Shown one piece after another: positions 19,395 through 29,730 of a DNA stretch of 45,995 nucleotides. The DNA comes from Gracilaria vermiculophylla (Eukaryota > Rhodophyta > Florideophyceae > Gracilariales > Gracilariaceae). How positions within the stretch are numbered: position 1 is the first letter of the stretch; every line of letters starts with the position of its first letter. Position numbers and translations under genes: made by a program. The stretch lies in the NCBI GenBank assembly GCA_019155205.2, contig JAHNZQ020000092.1, positions 1,374,083 through 1,420,077 of the forward strand, written 5' to 3'. Under the pieces are notes generated by a model. That model ran no database searches, was not told the DNA's origin, and saw only the letters and a program-made list of their open reading frames with translations.

Positions 19395-20480
19395 ATGCCC
19401 ACAATGATAACCGAGGACGGGTGCGACACGGATTATACCGAAGGCTGCGGCATGAAGAATACTGAGCCTATTCAGGCAGCAACAGATTCTTCACAGAGCT
19501 TGCCAAACTTGGAACTCAACGACAATCGCGAGGATAATCTCAATGAAGGGCCTTCACGGTCGTGTCGAAATTTGTCTCGTAGAAGTTCGCATCCCGCTAC
19601 TAATTTACCGTTGCTTAACTTATCTGTTCTGAGAGAACACATTCCCATCGGAGAAGATATATGCACTCCACGTCGAAACGTGGAACATATTGGACGTTCA
19701 CTATCGCTTGTGAAGAACTATTTGTACATTGGCAGTAAGCAGTCGATAAGAGATGCGTCGGTGATACAAGCATGTCACATAACTCATATCATCAATTTAG
19801 CGGGACTCGTGCACCATAATCAGCATTCTGGCGTCATGTACTTGTCTTTAAGCATTCGTGACGATGAACGGGAGAAGATAGATGACTTTTTCGACGTTTG
19901 CATAGATTTTATAGAAGAGGCTAGAAAGCGCGATGGTGCGTGCGTGGTGATTTGTACACAAGGAATTTCGAGAAGCGGGGCAATCGCAGTTGCGTACTTG
20001 ATGAGTATGGAATGCATGAATATGGAGGAAGCATTGAGAAAAGTTCGGAAGTGTCGTCCAATCGTAGCACCAAACAGCGCGTTTCTCAACCAGCTCGGGG
20101 CGTATGAGCGGCGTTTGAGAGCAGGTCGGAGCGAGACATGGGTGGGGAGAATGTGCTGCGTAGGAAGCGTGGACAAAATTTTGGTTGCGAGAAGCGTTGG
20201 TGAAGGCGACATTGATTACTTTGATGATGAGGTGTTCATAATTGAAAAGAACGAAATGAGGGGGATCGTAGTGTGGAGAGGAATGAGAGCAGCCGAAAAC
20301 GTGTTCAAAGAGGCGGTTAGGGTGGCGAACCGAATGGCGAGTCGGGTGCGAAGAGAGTGCGAGTTGAGAGCGGTGAAATCGCCTGTGGTGGCGGTTCAGT
20401 TATGCGATGGGAGGCGAAGCGCGCCGCAGATGGAACAAGCTCTTCGATCCGCGGTAATGCGGTGTTCGTATCGCAGGTGA
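19395..20480 (+). CDS. MKP1-like dual-specificity phosphatase with C-terminal gelsolin-like region; signature His replaced
   Basis: 361 residues from the first in-frame ATG (19395; a second ATG at 19404 is equally possible). Residues 105-242 form a dual-specificity phosphatase fold: NYLYIGSKQSIRDASVI, HIINLA, the Asp loop SIRDDERE, the P-loop VVICTQGISRSGAIAVAYLM (Cys187, Arg193) and APNSAFLNQL. The His that precedes the catalytic Cys in HCxxGxSRS is Ile186 here. Residues ~262-355 (DIDYFDDEVFII, GIVVWRGMRAAENVFKEA) resemble a gelsolin repeat. Phosphatase plus gelsolin-like tail is the architecture of plant MKP1, a MAPK phosphatase, so dephosphorylation of a MAPK is the best guess. A TDY MAPK gene lies 4 kb downstream. 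Cys and Arg are intact, so activity may remain; a lowered rate or a binding-only role is possible. Gelsolin assignment is by eye. Confidence 0.85.
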   Translation: MPTMITEDGCDTDYTEGCGMKNTEPIQAATDSSQSLPNLELNDNREDNLNEGPSRSCRNLSRRSSHPATNLPLLNLSVLREHIPIGEDICTPRRNVEHIGRSLSLVKNYLYIGSKQSIRDASVIQACHITHIINLAGLVHHNQHSGVMYLSLSIRDDEREKIDDFFDVCIDFIEEARKRDGACVVICTQGISRSGAIAVAYLMSMECMNMEEALRKVRKCRPIVAPNSAFLNQLGAYERRLRAGRSETWVGRMCCVGSVDKILVARSVGEGDIDYFDDEVFIIEKNEMRGIVVWRGMRAAENVFKEAVRVANRMASRVRRECELRAVKSPVVAVQLCDGRRSAPQMEQALRSAVMRCSYRR

Positions 20481-20898
20481 GATGCTCCTTTACACGCACA
20501 ATACGCCCTACGTTCGCGAAGGCAACAACGAAGGGGCGACTACTCTAGTCAGGTCGAAATTTCAGCGATTCTTGTAAAATTGATCAGGGAGAAAGCTCTG
20601 TAGCTGTGCACCTACGCGCTGACAACACCCCCCCCCGCTGGCTGGGTCACTGCCATTGGTGGATGGTATAGACCTGTGGCCACGTGGCATAGGCAGGCTG
20701 AATGTGTTGCTGGCGGCACTGCTGTACCTACTTGCGCGCCAGCGCATGTGGACTTTGGATTTGAGCGTCCCGGTTGCCCTTAAACGTTGTTGCCTGTTGT
20801 GAAGTCGTCCACCCGCTGGCCCATCTGAGTGTGAGCTTCCGCCGTGCCCACTTTGCGTGCTCCTGTGCTTCCTTTTATCGCCTTCGACGCGGGGGGTC
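20481..20898. other. Intergenic, 418 bp, upstream of VPS4
   Basis: Contains a run of nine C residues near 20628-20636 and a moderately GC-rich stretch. No gene. The VPS4 promoter and 5' untranslated region must lie here. Confidence 0.5.
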
Positions 20899-22254
20899 AT
20901 GACCGATACTAGCACTTTCATCAACCAGGGCGTCCAGCATGCTGAGAAGGCTATCCAATATGATAAGCTCGCTTGTAAGGACTCTAACCCCGAGCACTTC
21001 GAAAACGCAAAGAACAGTTATATTAGAGCCATTGAATACTACTGCGTCGCCCTAAAGTACGAGAAGAATGAGCGTACTCAACACACCTTGCGCGATAAGA
21101 TTGAGGCGTACATGAGTCGCGCCGAGACAATGAAGGATTGGCTCACCAAGTATGAAGCCAGACAAAAAGCGGCCGCCGAAAATCCCAACTCAGAACATGG
21201 CGCAGCTGACGCTGGCGGCACAGCCGCCCCGTCGAAGAAGAAAGGCGATAAAGATGACGATAACGGCGAACAGCGCTTGAGGGCTCGCTTGGACACTGCA
21301 GTGCTTACAGAGAAGCCCAATATTAAATGGGATGATGTTGCTGGGCTTGAAGGTGCGAAGGACGCATTACGAGAGGCTGTTATTTTGCCGCAGATGTTTC
21401 CGCAGATGTTTACGGGAAACAGACGTCCATGGAAAGGCATTTTGTTATACGGTCCACCAGGTACTGGAAAGAGTTATCTTGCGAAAGCGGTCGCTACAGA
21501 AGCTGACGCCACTTTCTTCTCGGTTTCATCCAGTGACTTGGTCTCTAAATGGCAGGGAGAGAGTGAGAAACTCGTCAAGCAACTGTTTTCGATGGCTCGT
21601 GATGCGGGCAAAGCCATAATTTTCATCGATGAAATTGATGCATTGGTGTCCTCAAGAAATGATAGTGAATCCGAGAGTTCTCGTCGAATAAAGACGGAGT
21701 TTCTCGTGCAAATGGATGGCGTTGGGAAAGGAACCGACGGAGTTTTGCTTTTGGCTGCCACTAACATTCCGTGGGCGTTGGATGAAGCTATGCTGCGACG
21801 AATGGAACGTCGAATATATATCCCGCTCCCTGATGCAAGAGCCAGAGCCAAGATGTTTCAACTGCATCTGGGCAGTACTCCCCACCATCTTGAACAACAG
21901 GACTATATGGAATTAGCGGCATTGAGTGACGGGTACTCAGGGTCCGATATCGCAATCTTGTGTCGCGATGCTCTCATGCAACCTGTCCGTACTTTACAAA
22001 ATGCAAGCTTTTTCAAGAAGGTTACTGTCGAAGAACAGGGTCAGAGCAAATCGAAGTACACGCCATGTTCACCGGGCGATCCTGACAGAATTGAGATGAA
22101 TTTAATGAAGGTCAAGGCTGAAGAACTTTTAGTTCCTGCTGTAAAACGTATCGATTTTGAGAAAGCTCTCGCCAATACCAAACCATCGGTCGGAAAGGAA
22201 AATTTGGCAAAACACACCAAGTTTACAAATGAAAAGGGACAAAGTGGTGTTTGA
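20899..22254 (+). CDS. VPS4: VPS4/SKD1 AAA ATPase, ESCRT-III disassembly
   Basis: 451 residues from ATG 20899 (MTDTSTFINQ), chosen because the MIT domain begins at once; the frame is open upstream but without need for it. Residues ~5-80 form the three-helix MIT domain (FINQGVQHAEKAIQYD ... AIEYYCVALKYEK), which binds ESCRT-III tails. An acidic/lysine-rich linker leads to the AAA core: IKWDDVAGLEGAKDALREAV, Walker A GPPGTGKS (185-192), pore loop KWQGES (217-222), Walker B IFIDEID (241-247), sensor and arginine-finger region ATNIPWALDEAMLRRMERR (287-305) and IYIPLP. The C-terminal region (KYTPCSPGDP, then the final helix DFEKAL) is the VPS4-specific beta domain and helix. It uses ATP to strip ESCRT-III filaments from endosomal and division membranes. 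Single exon, complete. Confidence 0.97.
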   Translation: MTDTSTFINQGVQHAEKAIQYDKLACKDSNPEHFENAKNSYIRAIEYYCVALKYEKNERTQHTLRDKIEAYMSRAETMKDWLTKYEARQKAAAENPNSEHGAADAGGTAAPSKKKGDKDDDNGEQRLRARLDTAVLTEKPNIKWDDVAGLEGAKDALREAVILPQMFPQMFTGNRRPWKGILLYGPPGTGKSYLAKAVATEADATFFSVSSSDLVSKWQGESEKLVKQLFSMARDAGKAIIFIDEIDALVSSRNDSESESSRRIKTEFLVQMDGVGKGTDGVLLLAATNIPWALDEAMLRRMERRIYIPLPDARARAKMFQLHLGSTPHHLEQQDYMELAALSDGYSGSDIAILCRDALMQPVRTLQNASFFKKVTVEEQGQSKSKYTPCSPGDPDRIEMNLMKVKAEELLVPAVKRIDFEKALANTKPSVGKENLAKHTKFTNEKGQSGV

Positions 22255-24501
22255 TTCCAACGGTAGCAGTGTGTACGAGTTCAAAGCTTAGCTGGCACGT
22301 TTGTCGATGAAATGAGAGTTCGCCACTAGTACCACTAGTAGCACTCAGGTTTTATGACAACAGCAAAAACAAACTACTTCAATGTTTTGTAACTTCTTAG
22401 TGCAGCAGAGTTTGAACTTTGGAAGGCGTGGGTCAACTCAATTTGTCCAAGTTTCGGCACGGTGGGACATTTTTCGCGCAATGGATGTAGCGGACTGCTT
22501 TTCCATGGTTGGCAAATAGCACCAGATCAGAGATCGTGCCTGAACACTTGCGCGAACCCGCTGTACCGGCCTCTGTGATTTGACATTTTAAGGGATCTCA
22601 CGTCAACGCATTTACTCATCTAGCATTAAGATGAAAGTCTATCAATACATACTTATCATATTCTAGAACCACTATTTATGTCTGTGATGATCGATTGCTT
22701 CGGAGTCAAGCTGCGGGGATATGTCATTGTTGAAAAATCGTTTGTCAAATGTGGATGGTGTCCCTGTTCGGTGCCCTACATCTTTAACAAATGGGTCATA
22801 AAACAAGCGAAACAACGGATATGTTCAACCGAACGCAACGGATAGACCGCATCGAATCAGAAAAGCTTTGGACAGACACATCACTACTGCTTACGCGCGA
22901 AGTACCATAACGTCGCATTTTTAAAATCATGAGGATTTCCAGTAGGCGGTAAAGTCGAGATGGTACGTGAGCTTTTGGTGTCAACTGGACCCCCATGAAA
23001 GGATCGTTGATTATAAAGTTACAATAGGACTGGAGCTGTAACTCATGTATGCTTAGGGCAAAGCGCTTTCGTTTGATTTTGTGGCATGATGGAAATTCAG
23101 GACGTAGTCTTCCTGTTCATCCGAGCTGCCTCCTCGGCGATTGGTTTCTAGTGGGCTTGTGGCTTGCTCCATATATCGTCATTGCATTGCTTTTCGCTTG
23201 TCTTATCTACCTCCCACAATCATTACGCCCGGTGTTGCAGACAAATGCATTCGCTCTCTTTGCAGTGCTCTATTCGCTCCAGGAGCGAGACACGCTTATG
23301 TGGAATTGCTTTGTGCCTGTTCCAATTGCTTCATCATTGATCAGCTCGTTTAAACAGCACAGCAACAGCAGAATACCCTGCTTTGTTGTTGTCGTCTGGC
23401 CAGACGTATCGTAACGCTACGAAGGGTAAAGGGTTAGCGTTCCCGTTTACTATTCTGTTGTGAGATCACAGACACAGCCAATATCAAACGAGTTCAAAAC
23501 CATAGGGCGCGTAAGGAGAGAGGAGAAAAGAATAAAGGGAGGCCAAACGCTGGCGCAGGAAAAGAGAGCCTGGCCAGCGCAGTCACTTTGTAGTAACTAT
23601 TGCCTGGTTTGCATTAGCACGCAACGACGTTCAAGGTCCTTCGTTTCCATGAGCGAGATCTCTGAGCATCTCAAAACTGCACACTACAGTAGTATCCTCT
23701 GTAACCTTTGTTCTATGGTACACGTAAGAAGTATTTGTTACTGTTGACGGTAGAACTTTTTCCATTAATGTCATTACACTTTTCTGATGACACAATGTGT
23801 GTCACACAAGCAAGAAAGGATGTAAGCTGTAGGTGTGAACAAAGAGTAAAGAATTGAGGAATGGCTCCGACGCGAATGTTGACGTGGTATTTTGATGATA
23901 CAATGAGTGGTATTGACGAGGAAGCGATGAGCGCATGCTGTTCAGATATTGGAAGTCAGCTTTCGTTACGAGAGCCAGTCCGGGCCGGAAACCAGTGCCG
24001 GTTACGTGCACGAGTGGGTGCGCGGCACGAGGGCAGGGCCCAGGGCGGCGCTTTGGGGCGCACGACAGCGTGGTCAGTGACGATCGAGGAGAACTATATC
24101 TGAGCAAACTTCCATCGGCACATTGTCATGCAACGGATCAGAGCATTTTAACGCCGCGCGCAGCACCTTGATACGCCGAACGGCGCCGCTGTACATATCG
24201 CCCCCAACCACAAAAATTGGCTGCCGCGCGCGCGCAGTGTGCCGTGGTTTGCCCGCCTTTCTGTTGTTCACCGCAGCTTTTGGAATCGCCCGTCCCTCTC
24301 CCTGTGCAGCCCATTCCGCCTCTGATCCCCTCCACGCTCTATTGCTGCCACGTCCCCCTTAGTTCCCCTCCTCAATTCCGCTTTTTGTCACACCGAGTGC
24401 TTTCCGTTTGAAATTATTCTTCTTCACGGCTCCGTTTCTGCGCTTTCCAACCAAACGCCCCTCCTGGTTTTTGCGGCTCTCGCTTCCCCCCCTTCTTCTC
24501 C
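22255..24501. other. Intergenic, 2.2 kb
   Basis: No supported gene on either strand; the open frames near 23.0-24.1 kb lack domains and codon bias. About 23.95-24.25 kb is GC-rich with many CG dinucleotides. A pyrimidine-rich stretch runs from about 24.28 kb to the MAPK ATG, probably its promoter and leader. Confidence 0.5.
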
Positions 24502-26190
24502 ATGGAGCGTCCTCGCAATGAGGAGGAACGACGTCGCCTCCTCGAGCGTCTCAAGGAAGAATTCTTTCTTCCCCCACTGCTGGAGCATAAGTACAAGCTT
24601 GAGCAAGTCATTGGAGAGGGCAGCTACGGAATTGTCTGCTCCGCCGTCAACACCGAAACCGGTGAGAAAGTTGCTGTCAAACGCATAATGCGCGTGTTCG
24701 AAGAGGCGCCAGAGGCAACACGAACACTTCGCGAGCTCAAGTTTCTTCGCTTGTTAAAGAACCACGAGAACATTATTAGCATCAAAGACGTTCTACTTCC
24801 GTCCGACCGCGATCGTTTTGACGATGTATTCGTTGTGCTTGAGCTTATGCCTACCGATCTCATGCGCGTGCTGCGTTCGCGGATAGAGCTTTCACCAGAC
24901 CATATTCGATGGCTCGTGTTCCAACTCATACGTGGTATATTTTACATTCATACCTCTCGTGTATTTCACAGAGACCTCAAGCCGAGCAATATTCTTATCA
25001 ATGCTCGATGCGATTTGCGTATCGTCGACTTTGGACTTTCCCGTGCAGCATTCGACTCGCAGGAACCAGACGCCATATTCTGGACTGACTATGTGGCCAC
25101 GCGATGGTACAGGGCCCCGGAACTCATCATGGCCTCCAATACAAATTACACCACTGCCATCGACATGTGGTCCATAGGTTGTATCTTTGCCGAGATGCTC
25201 AACAACGGTCGCGCCATCTTTCCTGGGCATAACCCTGAAGACCAGCTTCAAAGAATTATCAATGTGTGCGGTACACCTACCCCGGAGGCCACTGCAGCTG
25301 TTCGTGAGCCCCGCGCTCGTGCCTTGATCGCTCGAATGCCCCCCAGGCAGCGTAGACCCCTGAAGCAACTCTTCCCTTACGCGGAGCCTTTGGCGCTTGA
25401 TCTTCTCGAAAAGATTCTTGAGTTTGATCCGGCGAAACGTCTCAGTGCAGAGGATGCGCTGAAACACCCGTACTTGCAGATGGACACTGTGACAAGGGGC
25501 ACCCCGATTGACATAAACGAATTTGCGTTTGAAAGAAGATGTCACACTGTTCAAGAGTTGAGACAGCTTTTCTTGGAGGAGATTCTCATGTATCACCCAG
25601 GACACCGCGATTTGTACTTGCGCCCAAAACTGGAACCGCGTTTGCAGTATGCCCCTGTCGACCAGGCTACTCGATTCCGTGAGGCTATGATTGCCAACCA
25701 TAATGGAATGGATCCACCTCGCGCATGGGAATCAATGCCCAATCAGAGACTGACCACATACTACCGCGATGTCAAACCACACCCGCCCCAACATAGTGAG
25801 GCTGGGAGCTACGTGCCAAGAGAAGTGGGAGGAAATGGGGTCATGACTGCCACTACGGGCTCAGAGAATAGTATTCGGCAACCTGACGAAAGATCTCATC
25901 AGGCTCGTGGACCGCACGTCACAGTGCGTACTGATGGTGAGGCGTCGATTGGAGGTCAACATACAGATCTTGCCAGACAAGGTGGTTCCAATCAAGACGA
26001 TGAGCAACAGCTTATGCAGTACACACAGCTTGGGAAGTTTTCCAGTGTAGATAGTGCGACATCGACTTTCAATCCGGATTCATCTCAGTTGGGCCCGCCT
26101 GCTGTCCGTAGAGTTAGTGAGACGATTGACAGTATGACTGATGTGAATCCGGAATTAATCATGGATGCGGCCCAAAGCGAAGTAGGCTGA
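24502..26190 (+). CDS. MAP kinase with TDY activation motif and long C-terminal tail
   Basis: 562 residues, single exon. The kinase domain starts at about residue 31: Gly-loop GEGSYG (38-43), VAVKRI (Lys60), catalytic FHRDLKPSNILIN (HRD 156-158), DFG 176-178 and activation loop IFWTDYVATRWYRAPE with the dual phosphorylation motif Thr195-Asp196-Tyr197. The insert and C-terminal lobe are MAPK-like (MWSIGCIFAEML, FPGHNPEDQLQRIINVCGTP, ILEFDPAKRLSAEDALKHPY). About 200 residues follow, rich in Gln/Ser/Asp, with no recognised domain. TDY rather than TEY or TGY is typical of plant/algal group D and some protist MAPKs, which also carry long tails. Expected to be activated by a MAPK kinase and to phosphorylate Ser/Thr-Pro sites. 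It lies 4 kb downstream of the MKP1-like phosphatase, with VPS4 between. Confidence 0.95.
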   Translation: MERPRNEEERRRLLERLKEEFFLPPLLEHKYKLEQVIGEGSYGIVCSAVNTETGEKVAVKRIMRVFEEAPEATRTLRELKFLRLLKNHENIISIKDVLLPSDRDRFDDVFVVLELMPTDLMRVLRSRIELSPDHIRWLVFQLIRGIFYIHTSRVFHRDLKPSNILINARCDLRIVDFGLSRAAFDSQEPDAIFWTDYVATRWYRAPELIMASNTNYTTAIDMWSIGCIFAEMLNNGRAIFPGHNPEDQLQRIINVCGTPTPEATAAVREPRARALIARMPPRQRRPLKQLFPYAEPLALDLLEKILEFDPAKRLSAEDALKHPYLQMDTVTRGTPIDINEFAFERRCHTVQELRQLFLEEILMYHPGHRDLYLRPKLEPRLQYAPVDQATRFREAMIANHNGMDPPRAWESMPNQRLTTYYRDVKPHPPQHSEAGSYVPREVGGNGVMTATTGSENSIRQPDERSHQARGPHVTVRTDGEASIGGQHTDLARQGGSNQDDEQQLMQYTQLGKFSSVDSATSTFNPDSSQLGPPAVRRVSETIDSMTDVNPELIMDAAQSEVG

Positions 26191-27311
26191 GTTTCATAAT
26201 GGAAGAGCGTCTCACCATTGCAGAGACTGACATACTGCCCTTGGAAACGTGAGGAGTATCGACGTGCGCACCTGCGACTGAGGATGAGATGTCGATATCC
26301 AGCCCGCAAGAGCCTGTGCATCAGTGGCTTATCACTTTTTTTTTCTTTTTTTCCGTCTTACTCCCGATACGATCGATGTGTAAGTACCCTTGGTAAGCAT
26401 CTGTCTCCGCGCTGCAACGTGGGGTACAGTTACTGGTTAGTGCACTCATCAAACCCACTAGCTATCAAGTTCATCGTCGCTGCCGAAGCGTGCTCATCGA
26501 TGTGCTGCTTATGGAAATGATCAAGCAACTTTGCACCACTCTGCATACAGTAATCGGGTGCCTTGGATATGGCGATAATGAGTATCCTCGACAAAGGATC
26601 TCACCTATGCGGAACGTTATATCGGTGTGGAGATACACTCTTCGTTCGATGCTTATTTAGTGACATCATTCCTAATTGTACTCGTGGCTTTGGAATTCGG
26701 GAAATGTGGTTATATTGGTCAATAACCTGTGAACGTGTTGCGCATTCACATCAACGACTGTCTTTGTTCACTTCTACAGAACCCTGCGTCCGGAGTTAAA
26801 TCTCTGTCCTTAACACAGAAATAGACTACCCTTTCCTTCGACATTGGGCCGAAGAGCTATGAGCATGACCATCCCAAAAGTTGAATGGTTTTTGCTTTGT
26901 TTCCATATGGTCCTGGGTTTCATTTTAACCCTTATAATATGATTAGATGCATTGTGAATCTTGTACTTGAACTAGGAGAGGGACACGCTCCTATCAGACG
27001 ACAACATTAGTATGGCAGAGAAGAAAACATTTGTCGACGAACCACTGTGCCCAATGTCCTCCCACCTTTCAATTCAATTCATTCGTGCGAGGAGCATCAT
27101 ATAACTCTCAGTTAACATCGAAGATAGCAAAATAAAGAAGTTCCCTGATTGAAAGTATCAAGCTCCTCGAGTACAAACAAACCAACTGCTAGACTCGCGG
27201 TTTCAACCGCATTGATTCCAAAATCAAAGAACTCTTCATATGCTGGAAGATTTGAAAGTAAGCCGCCAATTTCAAGACATCTTGCTTCTTTCCCCAACAC
27301 AAGCATCGAAA
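26191..27311. other. Intergenic, 1.1 kb between converging genes
   Basis: Region between the 3' ends of the MAPK (+) and DMAP1 (-) genes. Contains a T-rich run near 26336-26352. No supported gene. Confidence 0.5.
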
Positions 27312-28868
27312 TCAGCCTCGCCCAAAGAGCGAGGCAACATCGCTTTCGTCTGCACGTCTCTTTTTATTGTACACAACTATTCCTGGTGGCATGGAGGGCG
27401 GTGGATCTCCTTTCAGTTTCGCCAGCTTACATCGCATCTGATGCACCTCTTCTTCTTTTCGCTGAACCGTTCTTGCAAGCTCCATGAAGGCCAGAATGTC
27501 CATTCGTAGCAAATCAAAGTTGTCAACCACCAGTGCTGTGGGCGTCGGCCTCAGACCGACCCCAAGTTCGATCAACGCGGCATCAACCCGTTTTGCAACT
27601 TTTGCGCTGTTAGACACTTGCGCATAGATCATTGTACTGCGCGCAAAAGCGCCAATGATGGTCTTACGGTGCGGGAAAAGCTTTGGAGGGGCCGTAGAAT
27701 GTCGTGCAAGATCTGATGCAATGTTGTGAGTGGGTGCAAGAAGTCTTGCGAGGCGTTGTCTTTCCTTGTATATTCTACGTCTGTTGGCCTCTATTCGACG
27801 CGCTTCGCGAACTGTTTCCTCCTCCTCTCGAAGCTCCTGCTTGGAACGCTTGTAAGCCCACTCCAACTGATTCTTACGAACACATTCGTACTCGTAATCG
27901 AATTGATTCTTAATGATAGAGTCCGAATGCTTTTGAATTGCCAAAGATTGCTTAGAGACGTAGTCTGGATCTGTGTTTGTCCGAATGTCAATCAGCCGAC
28001 GTGCCACAGAGTAATACCGATCCTTTAATTCGTCAATTGATCGGGGACGTAATGATTCAGGCCATCGATCGTGAATGATCGGAAAGCGCAGGTCAAATTG
28101 TCGACACAAGGTGAAGAGTGTATCTGTTTCCTCCTTTGTCCAGGCAGCTTGAGGAGGAATGTCGTACATGTTGTTGCGTTCATTTCTTGGAAGTTTTGGG
28201 TTCGTGTTCGGACGCTCCTTCTCCCCCTTTGGGGCGTCCGCGAGTGGCAACAGGTTCTTCAGATACTTTTCGTATTCACTGTTAGAGTACGTGATCATTC
28301 TTATTTTCTTGTTGAACCGAACAAACGCGGAATCGGCGGAAGCAGGGACGCGAGCCCAGTGACGAAAAGTAAGTCCATCCTTTCGCGCGGAGTTACGGAA
28401 AGATGCCATGACCCAAGCGTTCTTTTTTGTTGGTTTCGACGTAACGATTTGTGGTGGCAAGTGCGGGACTACAGGGGGCGGAGTCGCGCCGCCAGTCAAC
28501 ATAAATACTTCGCGTGACACTGCGTTTTCATTGTGCCCTGGCGCTGAAGGCAGACGGTTAGGCAGGAGGGCGTTCATGCGCTTAGGATGTGATTGATTTA
28601 TTTGGGGTACAGATTGTGTTCCTTGCTTAGGTGCATTTGTGCGAGGCGGATGAATAACTCGAACTGAGGTTTTGGGCGCGTGAGGTAACGGTGGCTTGGC
28701 AGCCGTTGTTGGGGTCGGCGGAGCACTTAAAGCTGTCAAGATGGGTTTGGAAATGTTGGTAGTCGTCGTGGATGCGGATAAAGGCGGAGCAGCTGCAGAG
28801 GAAACATTTTGTGTTTGGGACTTAGTTGGAATGCTTGATGAAGCAGCCGGAGTTTGAGCAACAGACAT
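27312..28868 (-). CDS. DMAP1: DMAP1/SWC4, SWR1-NuA4 chromatin complex subunit
   Basis: 518 residues, single exon. The first ~115 residues are Pro/Ser/Thr/Ala-rich and disordered. Conserved sequence begins near SREVFMLTGG (119) with KKNAWVMASFRNSARKDGL and FRHWARV. The SANT/Myb-like domain is at about 242-290 (AAWTKEETDTLFTLCRQFDL, IIHDRW, SIDELKDRYYSVARRLID), followed by a charged helical region (KRSKQELREEEETVREARRI) and a C-terminal segment with GLRPTPTALVVDNFDLLRMD. This order is that of DMAP1 (animals) and Swc4/Eaf2 (yeast), shared by the SWR1 H2A.Z-exchange and NuA4 acetyltransferase complexes. Nuclear. The upstream region is shared divergently with the plastid-type gene at 29731. Confidence 0.94.
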   Translation of the reverse strand: MSVAQTPAASSSIPTKSQTQNVSSAAAPPLSASTTTTNISKPILTALSAPPTPTTAAKPPLPHAPKTSVRVIHPPRTNAPKQGTQSVPQINQSHPKRMNALLPNRLPSAPGHNENAVSREVFMLTGGATPPPVVPHLPPQIVTSKPTKKNAWVMASFRNSARKDGLTFRHWARVPASADSAFVRFNKKIRMITYSNSEYEKYLKNLLPLADAPKGEKERPNTNPKLPRNERNNMYDIPPQAAWTKEETDTLFTLCRQFDLRFPIIHDRWPESLRPRSIDELKDRYYSVARRLIDIRTNTDPDYVSKQSLAIQKHSDSIIKNQFDYEYECVRKNQLEWAYKRSKQELREEEETVREARRIEANRRRIYKERQRLARLLAPTHNIASDLARHSTAPPKLFPHRKTIIGAFARSTMIYAQVSNSAKVAKRVDAALIELGVGLRPTPTALVVDNFDLLRMDILAFMELARTVQRKEEEVHQMRCKLAKLKGDPPPSMPPGIVVYNKKRRADESDVASLFGRG

Positions 28869-29730
28869 TTGAGTTCGATTAGAAAGTGTTTGTCACTGAG
28901 CAGCTATGTGAGGGGTATCTCTGAAGACGCGAGCCAAAAGGTTTTCCGAGTGTTCGTGAGCGTACTGACTATTCTCGATGTATTTGATACTCTTCCACGT
29001 TGTGAGTATGTGGCCTAAATCAAAGTTCACGAGTCACCCCGGTCATCGAGGGAGCCGTGGTAGATGCAATGCAACCTTCATCGCGGTGATATGGCTACGA
29101 GGCTAAGGTAAATTCTTGATTAATTCCGACATGAAAACTTTTCCTAATTTTTCTGGGTTGATCGCAAAATTCTGTTACAAGCCCTGTAGAGCTGGTAAAG
29201 GGGGGTTTTAACAAATCAGCGAAGCTCTCGGTTGCCTGTTTTTAAGATCTGGTCCGGTGGCTGCGACACTCGTGCATTCTACTAGTGCGAACGTGGCAAA
29301 TGAACCGAAATAAATAAATGAAATATTACTATGACAGGATGCTCTCTAGTGAGGTCATTGGTCAGATAGACACTAATGTACCAGCGAGAGGCGTCTACAC
29401 TCCGTATCCTTGTGTCTCTCTCCATGTATCCTTGGTCACTATAAGCAGACAACTACTGCTCATGGGACCTTACAGCCCAGTCTGCCACACGTGGGCGCTG
29501 TGTACCATGATGAGTTAGGGCCGCTGCTAAGGCCGCAGCCACTCATGCAGCTCCACGTGCACTGTGCACGATTTGCAGCCGCGAACTACTTGAGCCGTGA
29601 AGCCAAGGCTACCACTGCACAGTTCGCATTCTGAACTTTAGTCGCGGAATGGTGGTCATAACCCCGTCCTAGGAATTACGCTCCTGCCTTCGCTGCCGGT
29701 CATCAGCCTGCGCATTTCTCGCCACGCAGT
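28869..29730. promoter_or_regulatory. Divergent intergenic region DMAP1 / plastid-type protein
   Basis: 862 bp between the start codons of two diverging genes. No gene and no named motif seen. Confidence 0.45.

Noticed and set aside
23049..23414. 121-codon hydrophobic plus-strand frame between VPS4 and MAPK
   Set aside because: No recognisable domain, start context or neighbour support; overlapping frames are equally open.
24892..25701. 269-codon minus-strand frame within the MAPK gene
   Set aside because: Antisense shadow of the conserved kinase domain with no similarity to a known protein.
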